Origin: Dietzia psychralcaliphila | GTDB lineage: Bacteria; Actinomycetota; Actinomycetes; Mycobacteriales; Mycobacteriaceae | Length of the DNA stretch: 64,000 nucleotides | Assembly (NCBI RefSeq): GCF_003096095.1 | Contig: NZ_CP015453.1 | Span: 2,356,001-2,420,000, forward strand | Direction: 5' to 3' | Shown: one piece after another, positions 1-8,031 of the stretch | Position numbering within the stretch: position 1 is the first letter of the stretch | How the letters are laid out: every line of letters begins with the position of its first letter | Program-made: the position numbers and the translations under genes | The notes under the pieces: model-generated | What the model saw: the letters and a program-made list of their open reading frames with translations, nothing else | Told to the model about the DNA's origin: nothing | The model's database searches: none

Positions 1-23
1 CTGCGTAGGAAGATCGGCCGGGC

Positions 24-1460
24 GTGATCTCCGCCTCGGCGGGCTCCGCGGCGTCGGAGACCATCGAGTTCGACGAGTTCGACCGCCGCGGCCGGCTCGT
101 CACCCTGAGCTGGGAGGGCGCGCAACACCTGTCCCAGACCGGGCTCGTGGAGGTCCTGCCCGCCGGCCGCGACACCTGGCGACTGATCCCGAGCGGCAGC
201 GTGGGCTCCGTCCGCGTCGAGGGTCTGTCAGTGCGGGTCCTGCCGGCGGCCAACCTGGGCCTGACGCAGTTGTTCTTCCTGCTCGACCACGCGGCCGACA
301 ACGCATTCCTCCCGTCGGCCGTTCAGGCGAGGGACGACGACGAGCTGTGGGTCTCCGTGGCCGAGTCCATGGCCGCGTTGGCGCACCAGGCCCTGTCGTC
401 CGGTCTGCTGCGCGGGTACCGCAGGGTCGACGAGGCGCTGACCACCGTGCGCGGCCGGATCCGTCTGGGAGACCAGATCCGCCGCCACCCGGGCATGACC
501 ATCCCCCTGGAGGTCACCTACTCGGAGTTCACCCCGGACATCGCCGAGAACCGCATCCTGCGCACCGCCGCGCACCGCCTGCAGTTCCTGCCCGACCTGC
601 CGGACGCCACCCGGCGGCGGCTGGCGATGGTGGACGCCCGGCTGGCGGACGCGTCGCTCATCGGCCAGGGCGCGCCGGTCCCCTCCTGGACCCCCACCCG
701 GCTCAACGCCCGGTTCCAGAACGCGCTGACCCTGGCCGACCGGATCGTGCGCCGCATCTCGGTGGAGGTCGAGGACGGTCACGCGGCGTCCGCGGCGTTC
801 GTCACCGAGATGCCGGCGCTGTTCGAGCGATTCGTGGAGGCCGAGCTGACCGCCGCCCTCGACGGCTGCGGCGGCCGGTTGCTGCAGAACCCCGTCGTCA
901 ACCTGGACTCCGGTGTCGAAGAGAGTGGCGCTGGGGAGACAGGCGCTGGGGAGAGTGGCGCCGGGGAGAGAGGTGCTGCAGGGAATGGTGCCGGGGAAGG
1001 GCACGCCGACGGGGCCACCCGGAGCCGGTCCGGCCGCCACAGCGCTCCCGCCACCGAGGGCGACCACATCTCCGTGCGCACCGGACTGGTGTACGAGGTC
1101 GACGGCGAGCCGGTGACCACCTTCGTCCCCACCTACCCCACCGACCGCCGTGCCCGCGCCGCCGAACACTACCGCCTGCTGGCGGCCTGCACCGCGCTCG
1201 GCGTGGACCGCGCGTACCTGGTGTATCCGGCCCAACGACGGAACGACGCGCCACAACCCCGGCGGATCGTGCACACCGACATCTCGATCGTCGAGTATCC
1301 GGTCGACCTCTCGATGGGGCCCGCCGAGGCCCGCAGGACTATCGTCGAACTATCGGAACAGGCCCGCGAGCTCGCGGCGCAACCCCCCGCCCGCCACCGC
1401 ACCGCCGCCCGCCACCACACCGCCCGCCACCACACCGAGGGGAGACGCCACGCCAGATGA
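24..1460 (+). CDS. McrC-like protein with a degenerate nuclease site
   Basis: The 478-residue product resembles McrC, the nuclease partner of the GTPase McrB in modification-dependent restriction. Family landmarks are TTVRGRIRLGD (about residues 140-150), a YSEFTPDIAENRIL stretch that parallels YDEYDSDTPHNRAL in the second McrC at 53087, and ALGVDRAYLVYP near residue 398. Where McrC normally has its D...D-A-K site, this protein reads RTGLVYEV...TTFVPTYPT (about 352-375), so both the Asp and the Lys seem absent. A run of 15-bp repeats (921-995) lengthens the linker before that region. The in-frame TAG at 6-8 rules out a longer start; GTG at 24 follows an AGGA at 7-10. Its mcrB partner would lie left of the window. 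The fold assignment is fairly secure; loss of activity is inferred. Confidence 0.8.
   Translation: MISASAGSAASETIEFDEFDRRGRLVTLSWEGAQHLSQTGLVEVLPAGRDTWRLIPSGSVGSVRVEGLSVRVLPAANLGLTQLFFLLDHAADNAFLPSAVQARDDDELWVSVAESMAALAHQALSSGLLRGYRRVDEALTTVRGRIRLGDQIRRHPGMTIPLEVTYSEFTPDIAENRILRTAAHRLQFLPDLPDATRRRLAMVDARLADASLIGQGAPVPSWTPTRLNARFQNALTLADRIVRRISVEVEDGHAASAAFVTEMPALFERFVEAELTAALDGCGGRLLQNPVVNLDSGVEESGAGETGAGESGAGERGAAGNGAGEGHADGATRSRSGRHSAPATEGDHISVRTGLVYEVDGEPVTTFVPTYPTDRRARAAEHYRLLAACTALGVDRAYLVYPAQRRNDAPQPRRIVHTDISIVEYPVDLSMGPAEARRTIVELSEQARELAAQPPARHRTAARHHTARHHTEGRRHAR
921..995 (+). repeat. 15-bp tandem repeat in mcrC-like gene (5 units)
   Basis: Five 15-bp units, the first GAGAGTGGCGCTGGG, encode ESGAG, ETGAG, ESGAG, ERGAA and GNGAG. 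The unit length preserves the frame, so copy-number change would only alter linker length. A second short array of CGCCACCACACCGCC-like units lies at 1410-1439 in the C-terminal tail. Confidence 0.9.
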
Positions 1461-2653
1461 GCCAATCAGAAGATCCGGCCCGGAAGATCGTCGTCAACCT
1501 CGCCCTGGTCGCGGTGGGTACCGTCGGCGCCTACCGGGGCGCGTACGAGCTGCTCGCGCAGCAGGCCAGGATCGCCCGTCGGGTGATCCCCAAGCCCACC
1601 TCCTGGCCCTTCGATGGCGACGGCCTCTACCGGCCCGGCGCCGAGACCGCCGAGCCGTGGCGGCCCGGGATGACGTGCGACGCCCACATGATGATCTTCG
1701 GGGACTCGCTGGCAGCCGGCCTCGGTGCGGCCGATGCCGGGCAGGTCCCCGGGGTCCTGCTGGCCCGCGGGCTGGCCGAGGAGTCCGGGTGGAACGTGCG
1801 CCTGAGCAGCAAGGCGATCGTCGGCGCCACCTCCAAGGGGTTGGCCGGGCAGATCGACGCGGTCCACGTGACCGGCGGGAAGCCGGACATCTCCGTCATC
1901 CTCATCGGCGGCAACGACATCACCGCACGCAACTCCATCGGCCCCTCCGCCAAGCGCGTGGGCGAGGCGGTGAGCGCCCTCCGCGAGGCCGGGTCGTCCG
2001 TCGTGGTGGGCACGTGCCCCGACCTCGGCACCATCAAGCCCGTCCCCCAGCCGCTCCGGACCGTCATGGCCACGCTCAGCCGCAGGCTGGCGGCCGCGCA
2101 GACCGTGCAGGTGCACAAGGCCGGCGGTACGCCCGTGTTCCTCGCGGAGGCCCTGGCACCGGAGTTCCACGCCCGCGCCGACAGCCTGTTCTCCCCCGAC
2201 CGCTTCCATCCCAACTCGGACGGCTACGAGCTCATGGCCGGTCTGCTCCTGCCCGCCGTGTGCGTGGCGCTCGGTGTGTGGGACGAGGTCCCCGAGGAAC
2301 TGCTGCCGCACGATGCCGAAGAGGCCGCCGCCTCCCTGGAGGCCGCGGAACTCGCCGCCGACAGTGCGACCACCTCCGCCGAGGCGACCGAGGACGGCTC
2401 CACCGGAGCGAACCGCGAGTCCGTCGTCGCCCGGCTGACCAAACGCCTCACCGACTTCGTCCGAACGCACGAGGACGCGGAGGACGCCGGCGAGAACACG
2501 TTCCTGCATAATGAGGACGTGGACGGCGACCCCGAGAGCACGGGCGATGCCCGCGAGGCTGCGGACACCCTCCGCCGCCGGAGCCGGATCCTGCGCTTGA
2601 CCCGCTCCGCACGGGATCCGTCGGATCCGGATCCCCCACTCGACCACACATAG
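1457..2653 (+). CDS. SGNH/GDSL-type hydrolase, membrane-anchored
   Basis: A 398-residue SGNH-hydrolase, a family of esterases and lipases acting on acyl esters. It has the GDSL block IFGDSLAAG with Ser84 as likely nucleophile, a GGNDIT block (the family's Asn), and DRFH with Asp248 and His251 completing the triad. A hydrophobic N-terminal stretch (about residues 9-25) suggests a signal anchor, so the enzyme probably works at the cell envelope. The last ~130 residues are acidic, Ala/Glu-rich and probably disordered. ATG at 1457 overlaps the preceding stop as ATGA, so it is likely translationally coupled to the McrC-like gene. The natural substrate cannot be told from sequence. Confidence 0.85.
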   Translation: MSQSEDPARKIVVNLALVAVGTVGAYRGAYELLAQQARIARRVIPKPTSWPFDGDGLYRPGAETAEPWRPGMTCDAHMMIFGDSLAAGLGAADAGQVPGVLLARGLAEESGWNVRLSSKAIVGATSKGLAGQIDAVHVTGGKPDISVILIGGNDITARNSIGPSAKRVGEAVSALREAGSSVVVGTCPDLGTIKPVPQPLRTVMATLSRRLAAAQTVQVHKAGGTPVFLAEALAPEFHARADSLFSPDRFHPNSDGYELMAGLLLPAVCVALGVWDEVPEELLPHDAEEAAASLEAAELAADSATTSAEATEDGSTGANRESVVARLTKRLTDFVRTHEDAEDAGENTFLHNEDVDGDPESTGDAREAADTLRRRSRILRLTRSARDPSDPDPPLDHT

Positions 2654-2680
2654 CACCCACCTGCAACGAAGGAGCTTTCC

Positions 2681-3901
2681 ATGCCGGAAGCCGTAATCGT
2701 CTCGTACGCCCGTTCCCCGATCGGGCGCGCCAACAAGGGATCCCTCGTGGGTATCCGCTCGGATGACCTCGCCGCTCAGATGGTCACGGCCGCGCTGGCG
2801 AAGGTCCCCTCCCTCGACCCCACCCACATCGACGACCTCATGCTGGGCTGTGGCCTGCCGGGTGGCGAGCAGGGCTTCAACATGGGCCGTGTCGTCTCCG
2901 TGCTCGCCGGCCTGGACACCGTCCCCGGCACCACGGTCAACCGCTACTGCTCCTCCTCGCTGCAGACCACCCGCATGGCGCTGCACGCGATCAAGGCCGG
3001 CGAGGGCGACGTGTTCATCTCGGCCGGTGTCGAGACCGTGACCAACTTCGCCAAGGGCACCTCCGACCACTGGCCGGACACCCACAACCCGATCTTCGCC
3101 GACGCCGAGGCCCTCACCGGCACGCGCGCCGAGGGTGGCGCCCCCACCTGGACCGACCCGCGTGAGAACAACCAGCTGCCGGATGTCTACATCCCCATGG
3201 GCCAGACGGCCGAGAACGTCGCGCAGCTCACCGGCATCACCCGCGAGGAGCAGGACCACTGGGGCGTTCGCTCGCAGAACCGCGCCGTCGCCGCCGTCGA
3301 GAACGGCCACTTCGCCAACGAGATCACCCCGGTCACCATGCCCGACGGCACCGTGGTCTCCACCGATGACGGCCCGCGGCCCGGCACCACCTACGAGAAG
3401 ATCTCGCAGCTCAAGCCGGTCTTCCGTCCCGACGGCACCATCGCCGCCGGCAACTGCTGCCCGCTCAACGACGGCGCCGCCGCCCTGGTGATCATGTCCG
3501 ACGTCAAGGCCAAGGAGCTCGGCCTCACGCCGCTCGCGCGCGTCGTCTCCACCGGCGTCTCGGGCCTGTCCCCCGAGATCATGGGCCTCGGCCCGGTCCA
3601 GGCCGTCAAGAACGCTCTGAAGATCGCCGGCAAGTCCGTGTCAGACATCGACCTGTTCGAGATCAACGAGGCGTTCGCCGTCCAGGTGATCGGCTCCGCC
3701 CGCGAGCTGGGAATCGAGGAGGACAAGCTCAACGTCAACGGTGGCGCCATCGCGCTGGGCCACCCGTTCGGCATGACCGGCGCCCGCATCACCGCGTCGC
3801 TCATCAACAATTTGCAGGCCCAGGACAAGCAGTTCGGCGTCGAGACCATGTGTGTCGGCGGCGGCCAGGGCATGGCGATGGTGCTCGAGCGCCTCAGCTG
3901 A
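2681..3901 (+). CDS. acetyl-CoA C-acyltransferase (thiolase)
   Basis: A full-length 406-residue thiolase, which cleaves 3-ketoacyl-CoA with CoA, or condenses acyl-CoAs in reverse. All catalytic elements are present: NRYCSSSLQ with acylated Cys90, INEAFAVQV, GHPFGMTGAR with His361 and CVGGGQG with Cys391. The start is supported by AAGGAG at 2669-2674, six bases before ATG. It lies 27 bp after the SGNH hydrolase on the same strand and is followed by a strong terminator. Degradative (FadA-type) activity is the likeliest role given the length and motif set, but biosynthetic acetyl-CoA acetyltransferase activity cannot be excluded. Confidence 0.93.
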   Translation: MPEAVIVSYARSPIGRANKGSLVGIRSDDLAAQMVTAALAKVPSLDPTHIDDLMLGCGLPGGEQGFNMGRVVSVLAGLDTVPGTTVNRYCSSSLQTTRMALHAIKAGEGDVFISAGVETVTNFAKGTSDHWPDTHNPIFADAEALTGTRAEGGAPTWTDPRENNQLPDVYIPMGQTAENVAQLTGITREEQDHWGVRSQNRAVAAVENGHFANEITPVTMPDGTVVSTDDGPRPGTTYEKISQLKPVFRPDGTIAAGNCCPLNDGAAALVIMSDVKAKELGLTPLARVVSTGVSGLSPEIMGLGPVQAVKNALKIAGKSVSDIDLFEINEAFAVQVIGSARELGIEEDKLNVNGGAIALGHPFGMTGARITASLINNLQAQDKQFGVETMCVGGGQGMAMVLERLS

Positions 3902-3927
3902 TCCCCTGCTGACGCCGAAAGCTGCGT

Positions 3928-3985
3928 CGAGAAGAGCGTTCCGAACACATCGCCCGAGAGCCGGGTGTTCGGAACGCTCTTCTCG
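3928..3985 (+). terminator. intrinsic terminator after thiolase
   Basis: A perfect 21-bp stem: the left arm starts CGAGAAGAGCGTT at 3928 and the right arm ends AACGCTCTTCTCG at 3985, with a 16-nt loop. It sits 27 bp after the thiolase stop. The T-tract is weak (TTGGTGGGG), usual for high-GC actinobacteria. The stem is symmetrical, so it may also stop transcription arriving from the opposite strand. Confidence 0.85.
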
Positions 3986-4010
3986 TTGGTGGGGCCCCCG
4001 GAAATGACAG

Positions 4011-4044
4011 TGGCCCCGGCTCCCTTCGCAGGGGGCCGGGGCCA
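4011..4044 (-). terminator. hairpin terminator after Bax-inhibitor-1 gene
   Basis: A 14-bp stem (TGGCCCCGGCTCCC paired with GGGGGCCGGGGCCA, one G-T pair) with a 6-nt loop lies between the convergent thiolase and BI-1 genes. With the hairpin at 3928-3985 it makes a double bidirectional terminator. Confidence 0.7.
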
Positions 4045-4099
4045 CTGGTCGATTCAAGCCGGAGCCGGAGCTACCAGGCAGGGCTACCGCCCGCGCTAG

Positions 4100-4963
4100 T
4101 CAGTCGCGGAAGTAGCTCATCAGACGCAGGATCTCGATGTACAGCCAGACCAGGGTGACGGTCAGGCCGAGCGCGACGCCCCACGCCATCTTGTTGGGGG
4201 CACCGGCGCGCACGAGGCGGTCGGCGTTGTCGAAGTCCAGCAGGAAGCTGAACGCGGCCAGACCGATGCACAGGAGACAGAAGCCGATCGCGATGGGCCC
4301 ACCGTCGTACAGCGGGTTCGAGCCGCCGGTGAAGAAGCTCAGCAGGATGCTGCCGAGTGCCGCGAACAGCACGCCCACGATGGCGGCGGTGAGGAAGCGC
4401 GTGAACTTGGGGGTCACCCGCACGGCGCCGGTCTTGTAGACGAAGAGCATGCCCACGAACACACCGATGGTGCCGAGGATCGCCGCGCCCACAGCACCCA
4501 GGACGCCGCCACCCTGCAGGTCAGCGGTGAACAGGTAGGTGGCCGCGCCGACGAACAGGCCCTCGAGGGCGCCGTACGCCAGCGTGATCGGTGCGGAATC
4601 CATCTTGCGGCCGAACGTGGCGATGAGCACCACGACGAGGCCGCCGATACCGCCGACGAGCAGCAGCGGGAAGAGCAGGCCGGGGTTGACGCTGATCATG
4701 TAGAAGGCGATCACGCCGACGATGCTGAGCAGGCCCAGGGTCGTGGCGGTCTTGGTGACGACGTCATCGATCGTCATGGGCCGCGTGTCCGTGTCGAACT
4801 GCGGATGGGCCTGGGGGGCGCCGTAACCGGGCTGGGCGCCGAAGCCCTGCTGGCCGTACTGGCCCTGCTGGAAGGTGGCACGGCCGGCGCCACCGAGCTG
4901 GGTGGCGCCACGCGCGCTGTCCTGGGACAGCGAGCTGAAGACCGGATTGCTACTGCTGCGCAT
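4100..4963 (-). CDS. Bax inhibitor-1/YccA family membrane protein
   Basis: The product has 287 residues: a Gln/Gly/Tyr-rich hydrophilic N-terminal region (about residues 1-90, with QQGQYGQQGFGAQPGYGAP) followed by about seven hydrophobic helices, ending LWLYIEILRLMSYFRD. This matches actinobacterial Bax-inhibitor-1/YccA proteins, which are inner-membrane proteins linked to ion leak or stress response; the bacterial function is not settled. ATG at 4963 (MRSSSNP) is preferred because AAGGGA lies 7 bases upstream; the frame stays open to 5020 without a better ribosome site. Confidence 0.88.
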   Translation of the reverse strand: MRSSSNPVFSSLSQDSARGATQLGGAGRATFQQGQYGQQGFGAQPGYGAPQAHPQFDTDTRPMTIDDVVTKTATTLGLLSIVGVIAFYMISVNPGLLFPLLLVGGIGGLVVVLIATFGRKMDSAPITLAYGALEGLFVGAATYLFTADLQGGGVLGAVGAAILGTIGVFVGMLFVYKTGAVRVTPKFTRFLTAAIVGVLFAALGSILLSFFTGGSNPLYDGGPIAIGFCLLCIGLAAFSFLLDFDNADRLVRAGAPNKMAWGVALGLTVTLVWLYIEILRLMSYFRD

Positions 4964-5121
4964 CGAGGTCCCTTCGGATTGTCGGGGAAGGTCGTTTATC
5001 GAGAGTCCCCGCCGGGTCACCGACGAATCACTCGTACTGGTTCAACGCGTGGACCCACCTGAGTGTTCCCCGCGTCGACCCCCATCCTGCCCGACTGGTC
5101 AGACGTCCATCACACCAACCC

Positions 5122-5141
5122 GTTAACGATATGTCGTTGAC
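5122..5141 (+). promoter_or_regulatory. candidate PadR operator
   Basis: An imperfect palindrome, GTTAACGATATGTCGTTGAC, with 8-bp arms and one mismatch around TATG. It overlaps the -35 hexamer of the padR promoter, the classical place for an autorepressor. Confidence 0.55.
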
Positions 5142-5165
5142 ATTCTTTAGATCATTGCAGATACT
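5137..5165 (+). promoter_or_regulatory. promoter of padR-like gene
   Basis: TTGACA (5137-5142), a 17-bp spacer, then GATACT (5160-5165). This is a near-consensus housekeeping promoter ending 57 bp before the padR start codon. Confidence 0.6.
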
Positions 5166-5222
5166 CGATGGCAGTCGGGCACCGAAGGGGTGCCCACGTC
5201 AGCGAGACAGAAGGAGACGACG

Positions 5223-5951
5223 ATGCACAGCGACGACGTCGAGCACGGACCGGGCGACTTCGGCCCCCCGGGAGCACGGAGCCGGGGCGGACATCCCCGA
5301 CGTGGCGGCCGCCCCGGCCATCTGCGCGGCCACCACAGGGGCCGTCGCCACGAGCACGGTGGCGGCGCAGGCCCGTTCGGGGCGGGCGGTCCATTCGGGC
5401 CCGGCGGTCCGTTCGGGCCGGGCGGACCGTTCGGGCCCGGCGGTCCGTTCGGCCCGTTCGACGAGGGGCGTGGGATGCGGCGCGGCCACCAGAGGCGACG
5501 ACGACGAGGAGATGTCCGGCACGGCGCGCTCCTGCTGCTGGCCGAGGGGCCCCAGAACGGCTACGGGATCATCCGCGAACTCGCCGAGCGCAGTGGCGGC
5601 ACCTGGCGTCCCAGCTCGGGCGCGGTCTATCCGGCGCTGTCACTACTGGAGGACGAGGGCCTCATCGGTCCCGCGGAGGACACCGGCCCCAAGCACTATC
5701 AGCTCACGGACGCCGGCCGCGCCGAGGTGGAGCAACTCGAGGGCCGCCCCGCGCCGTGGGACGATGCGACGGAGGAGGCCAATTCCCGACTGGGCGGGGA
5801 CGCAGAGCTCTGGAAGGCGTTCGGCGAGGCCGCCATGGCGGTGCGGGCCGTCGTCCAGACCGGCGACCCGGCCGCCGGCACCGCGGCGACCGAGGAACTG
5901 GTCGCCCTGCGCAAGCGCCTCTACGGGCTGCTGGCCGACGCCGGCGACTGA
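5223..5951 (+). CDS. PadR family transcriptional regulator
   Basis: A 242-residue regulator. The PadR winged helix occupies about residues 95-175 and contains HGALLLLAEGPQNGYGII, SSGAVYPALSLLEDEGLI and YQLTDAGRAEVE. It is preceded by a long Gly/Pro/His-rich N-terminal region with GPFGPG repeats encoded by 18-bp units (5385-5456); the last ~60 residues probably mediate dimerisation. ATG at 5223 is chosen because AAGGAG lies 7 bases upstream. PadR proteins usually repress a neighbouring transporter or stress gene and themselves. The next genes run on the other strand, so apart from likely autoregulation its target is unknown. Confidence 0.88.
   Translation: MHSDDVEHGPGDFGPPGARSRGGHPRRGGRPGHLRGHHRGRRHEHGGGAGPFGAGGPFGPGGPFGPGGPFGPGGPFGPFDEGRGMRRGHQRRRRRGDVRHGALLLLAEGPQNGYGIIRELAERSGGTWRPSSGAVYPALSLLEDEGLIGPAEDTGPKHYQLTDAGRAEVEQLEGRPAPWDDATEEANSRLGGDAELWKAFGEAAMAVRAVVQTGDPAAGTAATEELVALRKRLYGLLADAGD
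5385..5456 (+). repeat. 18-bp tandem repeat in padR-like gene (4 units)
   Basis: Four units of the type GGCGGTCCGTTCGGGCCC encode a GGPFGP repeat in the N-terminal extension of the PadR protein. The frame is kept if the copy number changes. Confidence 0.9.
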
Positions 5952-5962
5952 CCGCCTGCCGG

Positions 5963-6916
5963 TCAGTCCACCCCGTTCCTGTCGAGGAAGCGACGGAGGT
6001 CGGCGGTGGTGGTGATGAAGTTGAACGCCTGGCTCTCTCCGCGGATGGTGTACGAGTTCACGCCGACCACCTGTCCGGCCTCGTTGACTGTCGGGCCACC
6101 GGACATACCGGAGCTGATGTCGGCGTTGATCTCGTATCCCGCCACCCCTCGCGGCGAGACCTGCCTCGAGGACACGGTGCCGGTCTTGAACGAGGGGTTC
6201 TGGATGGACATCGTGTTGGAGACGTCGGCGATGGCCCCGGGGAATCCGATCGAGGTCACACTGTCACCTGTCTGCGGATCCTCGTCGGCGACTGTCATGA
6301 CGGGTGGCTGCGAGTCCGCCCGCAGCCCGTTGGCCCGGAGCAGCGCGAGGTCACCCTGTTCGAACGGCATCACATCGACGATCTGCACCGGTTCCCAGTC
6401 GTTGATGGTGGCACCGTCGATGTTCGGCTGCTTGGCCACCACCACGACCTCGATGTCGGAGCCGTCCTTGAGCCCCTCGACGCTCCAGTTGATCTCGGCA
6501 TCGGCGACCTCTTCGGCGGTGACGTCGAAATCGGAGAGGAAGGTGCCGATCAGGGCGCTGCGCCCCTCGTCCTGGTCCACACAGTGCCCGGCGGTCATGA
6601 TCTCCCCGCCCTCACCGGCCATCCACCCGGTGCAGGAACTGACGGCGGTCACCTCGTCGGACCAGACGTATTCGCCGTTCTCCCCGCCCGGGAACAGGAC
6701 ATATCCGCTGACCGTGGTCATGAGGAAGACCACCGAGTCATCGAGGGCCTGCGGGTTCATCGACGCCTCTTCGGCACCGGGCCCGGACTCGCCCATGGTG
6801 TTCGAACCCGCCTCCGAGGACGGCGGGTCTTCGGTCCCGAGGGAGAAGCTGCATCCAGCCGTCGTGGCGAGCATGACCGCGACCAGCAGTGACAATGACG
6901 ATCGACGTGCGCTCAC
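5963..6916 (-). CDS. trypsin-like serine protease, lipoprotein
   Basis: A 317-residue secreted protease. The N-terminus has a signal peptide and lipobox ending TTAGC (Cys22), so the protein should be lipidated and held outside the membrane. The chymotrypsin-fold triad is visible as TAGHC (His111), GDLALL (Asp189) and SSGMSGGP (Ser272). GTG at 6916 follows AAAGGAA with a 6-base gap. It is closely related to the next gene (7036-7944), sharing MNPQ.LDDSVVFLMTTVSGYV and CTGWMAGEGGEI, so the two are tandem duplicates. Substrates are unknown; a role in envelope protein turnover is an inference from location. Confidence 0.85.
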   Translation of the reverse strand: MSARRSSLSLLVAVMLATTAGCSFSLGTEDPPSSEAGSNTMGESGPGAEEASMNPQALDDSVVFLMTTVSGYVLFPGGENGEYVWSDEVTAVSSCTGWMAGEGGEIMTAGHCVDQDEGRSALIGTFLSDFDVTAEEVADAEINWSVEGLKDGSDIEVVVVAKQPNIDGATINDWEPVQIVDVMPFEQGDLALLRANGLRADSQPPVMTVADEDPQTGDSVTSIGFPGAIADVSNTMSIQNPSFKTGTVSSRQVSPRGVAGYEINADISSGMSGGPTVNEAGQVVGVNSYTIRGESQAFNFITTTADLRRFLDRNGVD

Positions 6917-7035
6917 GGCGTGTTCCTTTAGCCTGATGAGGGGATCCTCACGAACAAGTCGAGTCCGACTCTACGCCGGCGCCGCGCATAACCCTAGAGC
7001 GTTCTTATAAGAACTGTGCATGACTCCACAGCCGG

Positions 7036-7944
7036 TCATCCCACCCCGTTGTCGGACAGGAACCGTCTCAGTTCCGAGGTGCCGGTGATGATGTTGAACG
7101 CTTGGTAGCCGCCGCGGATGGCGTGCGAGTTCACGCCGACCACCCGACCCGACGCGTCGACGGTCGGCCCACCGGCCATTCCGGGACTGATGTCGGCGTC
7201 GATCTCGTACCCCTCCAGCCCCCTCGGCGAGGCCCGCCTCGTGTAGACGGTCCCGGACTTGAACGACGGGGGCTGGATGGCCTTCTCCTCCGAGACGTCG
7301 GCGCCGGCGCCGGGGAAGCCGATCGAGGTGACACTGTCGCCCGGTTGCGGGTCGTCGTCGGCTATCGCCAGCACGGGCGGCATCGGGCCTGAGCCCACCC
7401 CGTACACGCGAAGCAGAGCCAGGTCCCCCTTGTCGGACGGCATCACGTCGGCGATCCGGACCGTGACCCAGTCCGTGATGGTCGCGCCGTCGACGTCGGG
7501 CTGACCGGCCCTCACCCGGATCTCGACCTCGGCGTCCAGAGAGCCTTCGTCGGCGACGTCGTTGTCGTCGAGATAGGAGGCGATCACAGCGCCCCGGCCC
7601 TCGTCCCGACCGACGCAGTGCCGGGCGGTGACGATCTCCCCGCCCTCGCCGGCCATCCATCCGGTGCAGGTCCGGACCGCCGTCACCCCGGTGGTCCTGA
7701 CGCCGCCGTCCCCTCCGCCCGGGTCCATGACGTACCCGGACACAGTGGTCATGAGGAACACCACCGAGTCGTCCAGCCTCTGCGGGTTCATCGATGTCGG
7801 CTCGGCGGCGGCCGAGGTGGATTCGATGATCCCCGGGACGTTCTGCTCGTCCTGCGGGTTTCCCCCACCGCCCTGGACACATGACGTCGCGGTGGCGAGG
7901 ACCACCGCCGCGAGTGGTAGTGCTGACATCGGTCGTAGGTCCAT
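7036..7944 (-). CDS. trypsin-like lipoprotein lacking the catalytic serine
   Basis: A 302-residue paralogue of the adjacent protease with the same order: signal peptide and lipobox (Cys22), TARHC (His109), GDLALLR (Asp174), then SPGMAGGP, where the nucleophile position is Ala257 (codon GCC). His and Asp are kept while Ser is lost, so this is probably a pseudoprotease that could bind but not cleave. ATG at 7944 follows AAGGAAG. The gap to the next gene is 119 bp, so the two may be transcribed separately or together. A sequencing error is unlikely because the neighbouring codons align without a shift. Confidence 0.83.
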   Translation of the reverse strand: MDLRPMSALPLAAVVLATATSCVQGGGGNPQDEQNVPGIIESTSAAAEPTSMNPQRLDDSVVFLMTTVSGYVMDPGGGDGGVRTTGVTAVRTCTGWMAGEGGEIVTARHCVGRDEGRGAVIASYLDDNDVADEGSLDAEVEIRVRAGQPDVDGATITDWVTVRIADVMPSDKGDLALLRVYGVGSGPMPPVLAIADDDPQPGDSVTSIGFPGAGADVSEEKAIQPPSFKSGTVYTRRASPRGLEGYEIDADISPGMAGGPTVDASGRVVGVNSHAIRGGYQAFNIITGTSELRRFLSDNGVG

Positions 7945-8031
7945 GGCGACTTCCTTAGCGCTATGAACAAATCTTCATAGTCGATACTGTGGACGCTACT
8001 CCGCCCGCACTCTTCTCACCAGTGTCGCTCG

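Noticed and set aside
228-1274. Long minus-strand open frame opposite the mcrC-like gene
   Set aside because: It is a high-GC shadow frame with biased, domain-free sequence; the + frame has clear McrC features.
1466-3310. 614-codon minus-strand open frame across the SGNH and thiolase genes
   Set aside because: It runs antisense to two well-supported enzymes and has no recognisable domain or ribosome site.
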